Assembly (NCBI RefSeq): GCF_000177215.2
Contig: NZ_CM001368.1
Location: 1,178,001-1,242,000 of the forward strand
Reading direction: 5' to 3'
From: Solidesulfovibrio carbinoliphilus subsp. oakridgensis
Lineage (GTDB): Bacteria; Desulfobacterota; Desulfovibrionia; Desulfovibrionales; Desulfovibrionaceae
Length of the DNA: 64,000 nucleotides
Positions 58,801 to 64,000 of the stretch are shown here, piece by piece. Made by a program: the position numbers and the translations under genes. Each line of letters opens with the position of its first letter. The first letter of the stretch is position 1. The notes beneath the pieces are model-generated. The model ran no database searches. It worked only from the letters and a program-made list of their open reading frames with translations, and was not told the DNA's origin.

Positions 58801-59226
58801 GCCGGGCTGTCCCCGGCCGCGCCCCAGGCCGCGGCATCGGCCCAGCCGGTCCTGGCCCTGGACACCGAGCGCGCGCTCCTGCGCCTTGGCGGCGACGCCG
58901 AACTGCTGCGGGAGCTGCAGTCCGACTTCCTGCGCCAGTATCCGCGCCAGCTGCGCCTGATCACCCTTTGCAGCGCCAACGAGAACTGGGACGAGGCGGC
59001 CCTGGCCGCCCATTCGCTCAAAAACATCGCCGGCGCGGTGGGCGCCGAATCCTCGCGCCGGCTGGCCGGCCGTCTGGAGGCGCACCTGCGCCAGGCCGAT
59101 GCCGACGCCGCCGAAGAGGTCTTGGCCTCGCTTAAGGACGCCCTGCTCCTGGCCGGCGAGACCATCCGGACGCGGCCGGCGCAAAGGGCCGCCGCCCCGG
59201 CCTCGGGCCCGGACAAGACGGGCTGA
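55807..59226 (+). CDS. Complex hybrid histidine kinase (dCache-HAMP-PAS-PAS-HK-REC-Hpt)
   Basis: A 1139-residue membrane sensor kinase. Order: membrane helix (about 10-32), a periplasmic dCache domain (about 35-270), a second helix (about 277-305, VGLGLALALALVAAHLFAGS), HAMP (LLGPIQRLVQMAAAMAGGDLARRS), two PAS domains (ARIVFKGLDGRYLGCNRAY; SIRDGFVVVDDNGRIMESNP), HisKA (SDFLAKMSHDIRTPLHAV), HATPase (NLIGNALKFTDQGGVTV, GVGIPSDKLASIFEMF, GGTGLGLAIC), a receiver (LAEDNPVNIKVATSYL, DVVLMDLEMPELDG, YLPKPL) and a C-terminal Hpt domain (HSLKNIAGAVGAE). All signature residues look intact. ATG 55807 follows CGGAGTC. Confidence 0.93.
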   Translation: MTWLRLQSLRTRLFCLVLLTLVPAIVLHVVSALEKQEMARQVAENNLESVAELTAANVQSTLSGAGEALHGLARLPEIVSMSPQPAEQTLKRAGEVFSNFASIALLRLDGSVVASTADGGQANYADRPWVRRALTTNALAVGGYRIGRRSGEPGIAMAHPVLDAAGRIVGVCVLNLRLSSFTGIFAKSRLPEGSEACLFDDAGIVLASWPGPSPAVGHPLDGADALRARHDADPDTAWTAPGTDGSPFYYVTADVAADATTRFHILVGLPARAVLGPLEAVMGRDMVGLGLALALALVAAHLFAGSFLLGPIQRLVQMAAAMAGGDLARRSGLADGQGELAELGRALDAMADRLGERVRFTQDIIDAIPARIVFKGLDGRYLGCNRAYARDIHPQAEILGKTCRETESPAQAERIEISDAELLRNPEQTMEMEIESAFRDGSLHDMMVLKSVFKDASGRPAGIVNVALDITDRKRSEKALLASETKYRALLASIRDGFVVVDDNGRIMESNPAFREMVGYSRDELGRLTYKDLTPESWHETEETILRTAVDTCGFSDVFEKEYRRRDGSVVPVALRLHRYPSRAGENYRYFAIVRDITDVKAIEADLRQAKETAETANRAKSDFLAKMSHDIRTPLHAVIGMTELTLGTLLSAQQRDALETVRESAASLLALINDILDISRIEARKLDVAREDFDLRRTLAATVRAMRPQAAQKALFLGLAIAPAVPRFVTGDEVRVRQILTNLIGNALKFTDQGGVTVSVAPMAGPDAPGDPLFLEFTVADTGVGIPSDKLASIFEMFTQANASVGKHYGGTGLGLAICRELARLMGGGIRTESTPGRGSTFRVVLPLPQGQPLPPAEPVPQASPAGAAAPVGQAALRILLAEDNPVNIKVATSYLSRRGHGYTLAENGQVALARLAERPFDVVLMDLEMPELDGLETTRRLRAGLAGPANRDIPVIAMTAHALSGARERCLSAGMTDYLPKPLNFQLLDAMLQRIAAGLSPAAPQAAASAQPVLALDTERALLRLGGDAELLRELQSDFLRQYPRQLRLITLCSANENWDEAALAAHSLKNIAGAVGAESSRRLAGRLEAHLRQADADAAEEVLASLKDALLLAGETIRTRPAQRAAAPASGPDKTG

Positions 59227-59486
59227 GGCTCCGGCGCCGGCCGTGTCGTCCGGACCTCAAACCGTTGACGAACGCCGGGAAGAGGGCGATTTGAGGAGAG
59301 ATGGCGCGGCGGGAGGGATGCGCGTGCCGGCTTCCGATGCCGGCCGCCCGGCGGCGCGCCGGCCCGGGCCGGATGCGCGTTGCGGTCAATTTGCGGTCCG
59401 GTCTTCACCTTTTCTTCATAATCGCGTGGTAATCATCCGCCGAAGCTTGGCACCGCCCCCCGCAGTGCCGGGACCAAGGAGGCATC

Positions 59487-59774
59487 GTGACGAACAAGGT
59501 TTTCAAATACGAAGGGTTGCAGGAGCCGGCCGCCATCGCCGAATATCTCGAAGCCGTCCGGGACGGCTTTGCCAACGGCGCGGTCACCCTGACCCAGGGC
59601 GAGCAGGTGCTGGAGCTTTTGCCCAAGGGCCTGGTGGCGGTGACCGTCGAAGGCAAGCTCAAGGGCGAGGACAGGAAGCTCAAGCTGACCTTTCGCTGGA
59701 AGGAGCGGGACAAGGAATGCGCCATCCTCGACGCCCCTCTCCTCATCACGGCCCGGGAACCAAGCGATGCATGA
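59487..59774 (+). CDS. Amphi-Trp domain protein
   Basis: A 95-residue protein matching the amphi-Trp family: FKYEGLQEPAAIAEYLEAVRDGFANGAVTL, then VLELLPKG, then LKLTFRWKERDKE, with the key Trp in the amphipathic strand. It is a short, all-beta-like domain of unknown function, repeatedly found next to GAK-system genes. Start GTG 59487, with AAGGAGGC ahead, and an 8-nt overlap with the next gene. It is the first gene of the four-gene operon. Confidence 0.82.
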   Translation: MTNKVFKYEGLQEPAAIAEYLEAVRDGFANGAVTLTQGEQVLELLPKGLVAVTVEGKLKGEDRKLKLTFRWKERDKECAILDAPLLITAREPSDA

Positions 59775-61398
59775 GATCGAGACCAATTTCCAGTTCCTGC
59801 TGGTCGAGGTGGAACGGCAGATGGACGGGACCCTGGCCGTTATCGAGAAGCACGACGAGAAGGCCATCGTCAGGATCGAGGCCCGGGACGACTACATCGA
59901 CAACCTGAAAAGCGTCATCGAGAACGCCTGCTTCGCCACCCTGCACGGCGAGGACCGGCCAAACCCCCAGGACGTGGCCCGGATACGGGCCATGAACATC
60001 ATCGGCAACAACCTGGAGCGGGTAGGGGACCATGCCGTCAACGTGGTGCGTCAGACCCGCCACTACGACGATCCCGAATGCATCAAGCAGTACGCCTACC
60101 TGCCCTTTTTCGCGGAGATCAAGCAGGCGCTGGCCCTCGCGCCCAAAGCCGTGCTCCAGCGGGACATGACCGCGGCCCTTAAAATCTGCCGCAGCGAGCT
60201 GACCCTCGACCGTCTCTACAAGGAGCAGTTCGACCGGATCCGCGACGAGCTGCGGACCGGCTACCGGACCGGCGACCTGCTCACCACGCTTTTCATCTTC
60301 CGCTACCTGGAGCGGATCGGGGACGCGCTCTTAAATATCGGCGAGGCCGCCATCTTCGGCATCACCGGCGACAAGTTCAAGATCCACCAGTTCACGGCCT
60401 TAAAAGACATCCTGACCGAAAGCGGCCATGAGATCCCCCTGTCGGCCCTGGAATTCGAATCCATCTGGGGCACCCGTTCGGGCTGCCGCATCGGACGGAT
60501 CGCGGACCGGACCGAGGGCGGCGACTGCCACGTGGACGTCATCTTCAAGGACGGCGACACGGACAAGCTGCGCAAGGAGGCGGCCAACATCGAACGGTGG
60601 GAGGCCCTCCTGCCGGGACTGCCGCCCCGGGTCGAGGCCTTTCGCGAAGGCCGGAAATCGAGCTCTATGCTGGTCGAGCTCCTGCCCGGCCAGACCGTCC
60701 AGGACCTGGCCGTGGCCGGCGAACTGGCGCTTTTGCGCCGGGCCCTGGCCGCCCAGTGCCGGGTGGCCGGCGCACTGTGGGAAAAGACCCTGGTCCGGAC
60801 CCCGGTCCCGGCCGACGCCATCCGCCAGTTGCGGGCCAGGCTCGACGAGGTACTGACCGTCCATCCCCAGTTCCGCACCGGCCGGCGAGCCATCGGCGCC
60901 TGTCCGCTCCCCTCCCTCGACGCGGCCATCGACGCGGCCGCAGCCGTGGAAAAAACCCTCTCCGCCCCGTTTTCCGTCCTCATCCACGGCGACTACAACA
61001 GCAACAACATCCTCTACGATCCGGCCACGGACCGCATCCACTATATCGACCTGCACCGCTCGGCCCAGGCCGACCTGGCCCAGGACGTCTCGGTCTTCAT
61101 GGTCTCGAACTTCCGCCTGCCGGTCTTCGATCCCCCAAGGCGGCACATCCTCAACTCCGTGATCGTGGAATTTTTCGGATTCGCCCGGTCCTTTGCCGCC
61201 GCAAACGGCGACGCGGCCTTCGAGATGCGCCTGGCCCTCGGCCTGGCCCGGTCGTTTGTCACCTCGACCCGGTTCGAACTGAGCGAACGGTTTTCCAAAC
61301 TGATGCTCGCCCGCGGCATATTCCTGCTGTCCCGGGTGGCCGGCCACGCCGGCGATCCGGCCGGCTTCCGGCTGCCCCTGGCCGCTGTCTGCTACTGA
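59767..61398 (+). CDS. PhoU-like domain fused to APH-type phosphotransferase domain
   Basis: A 543-residue protein with two parts. Residues about 1-215 look like PhoU: helical repeats with MNIIGNNLERVGDHAVNVVR and LFIFRYLERIGDALLNIGEA (the E-R-I/V-G-D motifs that bind metal clusters in PhoU). From about 230 the protein turns into an aminoglycoside phosphotransferase-like kinase fold, with SVLIHGDYNSNNILYD (catalytic H-G-D-x-x-x-x-N, about 400) and HYIDLHRSAQADLAQDVSVF (the metal D, though D-F/L-x-x replaces the usual D-x-E). The substrate is unknown. Fusion of a phosphate-sensing helical domain to a small-molecule kinase fold is striking. It is coupled to the amphi-Trp gene by an 8-nt overlap. 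Confidence 0.8.
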   Translation: MHEIETNFQFLLVEVERQMDGTLAVIEKHDEKAIVRIEARDDYIDNLKSVIENACFATLHGEDRPNPQDVARIRAMNIIGNNLERVGDHAVNVVRQTRHYDDPECIKQYAYLPFFAEIKQALALAPKAVLQRDMTAALKICRSELTLDRLYKEQFDRIRDELRTGYRTGDLLTTLFIFRYLERIGDALLNIGEAAIFGITGDKFKIHQFTALKDILTESGHEIPLSALEFESIWGTRSGCRIGRIADRTEGGDCHVDVIFKDGDTDKLRKEAANIERWEALLPGLPPRVEAFREGRKSSSMLVELLPGQTVQDLAVAGELALLRRALAAQCRVAGALWEKTLVRTPVPADAIRQLRARLDEVLTVHPQFRTGRRAIGACPLPSLDAAIDAAAAVEKTLSAPFSVLIHGDYNSNNILYDPATDRIHYIDLHRSAQADLAQDVSVFMVSNFRLPVFDPPRRHILNSVIVEFFGFARSFAAANGDAAFEMRLALGLARSFVTSTRFELSERFSKLMLARGIFLLSRVAGHAGDPAGFRLPLAAVCY

Positions 61399-61424
61399 GC
61401 GCAATGCCCCATATGGAGAAACAA

Positions 61425-62309
61425 ATGCCAAAAATCGGCGTGGTGGGCATCCCCAAGGGATGGTCCACCCTGCGGCTTCTGGACGCCCTGGAAGAGAGAA
61501 CCGGCTATCGCCTGTGCATCGACATGGCCGAGGTCCGGCTCGACCTGGACACGGGCAAGGCCTTTTGCCGGGGCACGGACCTGACTTCCCTGGATGCGGT
61601 CATCGTCAAGAAGATCGCCCCCTCCTACTCGCCGGACGCCCTGGATCGCATGGAGATCCTCCGGTTCCTGCACCAGGGCGGGGTGCCTGTCTTCTCGAAC
61701 CCGGACAGCATGTTCCGATTGATCGACCGGCTCTCGGGCACGGCGGTCCTGCGCCTTGGCGGCATTCCCATGCCGCCGACGGTGGTGACCGAAGACATCG
61801 AGGAAGCGGCCGAGACCGTGGCCCGGTTCGGCCGGGCCGTGTTCAAGCCGCTTTACAGCTCCAAGGCCCGGGGCATGACCGTCATCGAGGACACGGCCGA
61901 GGCCCGGGAGGAGATCGCGGACTACAAGGCCGCCGGCAACCAGGTCATGTACATCCAGAAACTGGTGTCCCATGCCGGCGGGCACAAGGACCTCGGCGTG
62001 TCCTTTCTCGGCGGCAAGTACCTGGCCACCTACGCCCGGCAGGGCAGCGGCACCTCCTGGGACACCACCACCCGCACGGGCGGGCGCTACGTGCCCCACA
62101 CCCCGTCGGACGCGATCATCGAGCTGGCCCGCAAGGCCCAGGGCCTTTTCCCGGGCATGGCCTTTACCTGCGTGGACGTGGTCGAAACCCCGGACGGGGC
62201 GGCCATCTACGAAGTGTCGGCCTTTGGCGGCTTTCGCGGCCTGCTCGACGCCTGCGGCCTGGACGCGGCCGGGGCCTACGCCGACTACGTGCTGGAGAAC
62301 ATACGATGA
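61425..62309 (+). CDS. GAK-system ATP-grasp enzyme
   Basis: A 294-residue ATP-grasp ligase-fold protein. Blocks: IGVVGIPKGWSTLRLLDALE (N-terminal), DAVIVKKIAPSYSPDALDRM, FSNPDSMFRLIDRLSGTAVL, AVFKPLYSSKARGMTVI (ATP-binding lysine), MYIQKLVSHAGGHKDLGVSF, GSGTSWDTTTRTGGRYVPHT, CVDVVETPDGAAIYEVSAFGGFRG (metal-binding Glu/Asn-like segment). It matches the RimK-like branch used in the GAK system. The product of ligation is unknown. I chose ATG 61425 because GGAG is seven bases before it; 61404 and 61413 are also in frame. Coupled to the kinase gene by ATGA. Confidence 0.83.
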   Translation: MPKIGVVGIPKGWSTLRLLDALEERTGYRLCIDMAEVRLDLDTGKAFCRGTDLTSLDAVIVKKIAPSYSPDALDRMEILRFLHQGGVPVFSNPDSMFRLIDRLSGTAVLRLGGIPMPPTVVTEDIEEAAETVARFGRAVFKPLYSSKARGMTVIEDTAEAREEIADYKAAGNQVMYIQKLVSHAGGHKDLGVSFLGGKYLATYARQGSGTSWDTTTRTGGRYVPHTPSDAIIELARKAQGLFPGMAFTCVDVVETPDGAAIYEVSAFGGFRGLLDACGLDAAGAYADYVLENIR

Positions 62310-63394
62310 CGACCACCCTGCCGACGCTTGCCCACCTCCTGGCTCCCATCCTCGCGTCCACTCCGGCCCCCCACCGGCTGGAGGTGACCTTCGACGACGT
62401 GACCGTGGCCGTCTCGTCCAACTCCCAGGCGCTGATCGACACGCTCGCCCACTACTTCCGGGACTTCGCGGGCGGTGGCGGCGCGACCGTGGTGCCGGTC
62501 GTGGCCATCGAGGCCGCACCTCCGGAGCTGGACCTGCCCTTTGCCGTCCAGGAACGCGAGGGCGGCAAGAGCCTCAAGGAGGCCTACGCCGAACTGCCGG
62601 ACGGCCGGGTGGTGCGAAAGCTCAAGACCGGGCTCGTCTTCGCCTTCGGGCACGGGGAGAACTACGCGGTCGGGCCCTGCCTCCAAAATGACAATCAAGT
62701 CGTCAATTTCATCAACAACCGCTTCATCGAACTGCGCCTCAAGCGCGGGGCCCTGCTCTTTCACGCCGCCGGCATCGCCGAGGCCGGCCAGGGGCTGGTC
62801 CTTTCCGGCTTCTCCGGGGCCGGCAAATCCACCCTGGCCCTCGAAATCATGCGCCACGGCACGGATTTCGTCAGCAACGACCGGATCATGGTGGCCCGGG
62901 GCGACAGCGGCCGGCTGACCATGACCGGGGTGGCCAAGATGCCCCGGGTCAATCCCGGCACCGTGCTCAACAACCCGAACCTGGCCTCGGTCATGGGGGA
63001 AGCGGACCGCAAGCGGTTTTCCGCCCTGCCCCAGGCCGCGCTGTGGGACCTGGAGCACAAATACGACGCCTTCATCGACGACTGCTTCGGGCCCGGCCGG
63101 TTCACGCTTTCGTGCGCCATGGCCGGGCTGGTGGTCCTTCGCTGGAAACGCGACGCCTCGCCCATGACCGCGTCCCGGGTCGATCTGCGCCGCCGCCGCG
63201 ACCTCATGGCCGCCTTCATGAAGGACGTGGGCCTTTTCTACGAATTCGAGGATCCGTCGGAAGCCTCCCTGGCCAGCCAGGACAGCTACCTCGACCTCCT
63301 CGGCGACCTGCCGGTGCTCGAAATCGACGGCGGCGTGGACTTCCACCAGGCGGCCATGGCCTGCCTGGACTTCCTGCGGGACATTCGCCGCTAG
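62306..63394 (+). CDS. HprK-related kinase B (GAK system)
   Basis: A 362-residue protein related to HPr kinase/phosphorylase. The P-loop is LVLSGFSGAGKSTLALEIM (about 165-183), preceded by ALLFHAAGIA. Later come FVSNDRIMV and MTGVAKMPRVNPGTVL. It lacks the full HprK N-terminal domain and does not belong to a normal PTS operon. HprK-related kinases of the A and B types are linked to peptide or small-molecule modification systems; B is a GAK marker. ATG 62306 overlaps the ATP-grasp stop. The operon ends at the terminator near 63516. Confidence 0.85.
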   Translation: MTTTLPTLAHLLAPILASTPAPHRLEVTFDDVTVAVSSNSQALIDTLAHYFRDFAGGGGATVVPVVAIEAAPPELDLPFAVQEREGGKSLKEAYAELPDGRVVRKLKTGLVFAFGHGENYAVGPCLQNDNQVVNFINNRFIELRLKRGALLFHAAGIAEAGQGLVLSGFSGAGKSTLALEIMRHGTDFVSNDRIMVARGDSGRLTMTGVAKMPRVNPGTVLNNPNLASVMGEADRKRFSALPQAALWDLEHKYDAFIDDCFGPGRFTLSCAMAGLVVLRWKRDASPMTASRVDLRRRRDLMAAFMKDVGLFYEFEDPSEASLASQDSYLDLLGDLPVLEIDGGVDFHQAAMACLDFLRDIRR

Positions 63395-63950
63395 GGCCGT
63401 CCACGCCGGCGGCCGCCTTCGTTCCCACGCCCCGAACAGCCAGGAGGGCCCCCAAGTCCCCCGAGCACGGCCGATTCGAGCCTCGGGACCGCAAAGGCCG
63501 GAGTGGCCGCCAAAACGAAAAGGCCCGGCGCATGACCGGGCCTTTTTCGCAGCAAAATCTCTTTGCCGGCGCTGCAGTGCCAGATACTCATAGCCAGGCT
63601 CAAGCGGGAAGGGGTGCAGGCCATGCCCGAGTCCATCGACCAGTTGAGGCTGCTGGAGGGGATTGGCCAAATACGGGCTGCGCACTGGGATCGACGGCCG
63701 CTTTGACCGGCTGGCTCTGCGCAAGGTTCGCGAAAAAATACAGCATTCCTCACGCCAAAAGCCGCTTCGCGAGAAAAAGACCTCCCTGGCGCTCCCTGCA
63801 AAGCCGCGGCATGGGACGCCGCACCTCCCGCCCTCTCCCCCTCCTTTGCCCGTAAATGAAAATTTATGCGGCTCCCCTGCAGCTATACATCGCCTAAACA
63901 TCCCATGGGCTATACGGTTGCCATCGATGGCCACTTCAAGGAGTTTTTCG
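63395..63950. other. Gap after the GAK operon; only weak ORF signals
   Basis: 556 bases without a clear gene. It includes the operon terminator, a decayed plus-strand segment reading LIARLKREGVQAMPESIDQL (about 63590-63650) that looks like a relic of some gene but which I cannot name, and the upstream region of the next gene. A minus-strand open frame (63391-63801) has no protein-like features. Confidence 0.4.
63516..63549 (+). terminator. Strong terminator of the GAK operon
   Basis: CGAAAAGGCCCGG pairs with CCGGGCCTTTTTCG around a 7-base loop, with a T-run in the right arm. It can work in both directions. Confidence 0.82.
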
Positions 63951-64000
63951 ATGGACATCCTTTTCGTCGTCCTCACCCTGGTCCTGGTTCTCGGCCTTTA
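63951..64000 (+). CDS. Start of a membrane protein, cut by the window edge
   Basis: AAGGAG (63938-63943) lies seven bases before ATG 63951, and the first 16 codons read MDILFVVLTLVLVLGL, a hydrophobic membrane helix. The rest is beyond the window. The gene could be a transporter or a small membrane subunit; nothing more can be said. Confidence 0.6.
   Translation, partial: MDILFVVLTLVLVLGL

Noticed and set aside
59400-59486. Sigma-70 promoter TTGCGG...CATAAT before the GAK operon
   Set aside because: The spacer is about 19 bases and the -35 match is poor, so it is not strong enough to list.
63391-63801. Minus-strand frame of 136 residues after the GAK operon
   Set aside because: It runs through a clear terminator and lacks any motif or ribosome site.

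Overview
The window is high-GC DNA that looks like a Desulfovibrionaceae (Desulfovibrio/Solidesulfovibrio-type) chromosome. I judge this from gene content and gene order (nadB-nadA-nadC, pgk-tpiA-secG, GAF-mreB, a GAK-type ATP-grasp/HprK-related kinase cluster, a PEP-CTERM protein) and from a repeated intergenic GC-rich palindrome. No database search was possible, so the genus is an inference.

Layout. (1) 0.5-2.7 kb: a PEP-CTERM protein behind a sigma-54-like promoter, and an exostosin-like glycosyltransferase. (2) 2.7-19.4 kb: a block bracketed by two ~225-bp imperfect direct repeats. It holds an IS3 relic, a secreted thaumatin-like protein and a type II secretion operon in the order E-F-x-H-(IS1595 relic)-I-PDZ lipoprotein-G-J-K-L-M*-C-D, followed by a small Cys-rich exported protein. 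M* is unusual: a GspM-like segment continues in frame into an SsuA/NMT1-like solute-binding domain. No prepilin peptidase is present. (3) 19.37-27.89 kb: an 8.5-kb element integrated in the 3' end of tRNA-Leu(GAG), with a 17-bp direct repeat at its ends. It carries a P4-type integrase, an AlpA regulator, a RepA-like ATPase, a primase, an ERCC4 nuclease and many translationally coupled small ORFs, but no capsid genes. It looks like a phage satellite or defective prophage. An iteron-like cluster spans the ATPase/primase junction. (4) 28-54.5 kb: core genes: secG, tpiA, pgk, rimI, suhB, mreB, gcvT, rsmE, nadBAC, rarA, an M23 peptidase, hemW, trmL, tRNA-Val(CAC), rfbB and rfbD. Between them are several uncharacterised exported or signalling proteins. 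(5) 54.5-59.2 kb: a glycosyltransferase and two complex histidine kinases. (6) 59.5-63.4 kb: a tightly packed operon of amphi-Trp protein, PhoU-APH fusion, ATP-grasp and HprK-related kinase, matching the GAK system, whose function is unknown. It ends at a strong terminator. A new gene begins at the right edge.

How the genes work together. The secretion operon supplies most inner-membrane and pseudopilus parts and the secretin, and the thaumatin-like protein upstream is the obvious candidate cargo. The island genes form one leftward, translationally coupled module for integration, regulation and replication. The GAK-like operon combines two predicted ATP-dependent ligases/kinases with a phosphate-sensing-like helical domain and a kinase-fold domain, suggesting a modification pathway with an unknown substrate. 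The most unusual items are the GspM-SBP fusion, the GAK operon with its PhoU-APH fusion, the nested tRNA-associated repeats and the iteron cluster.
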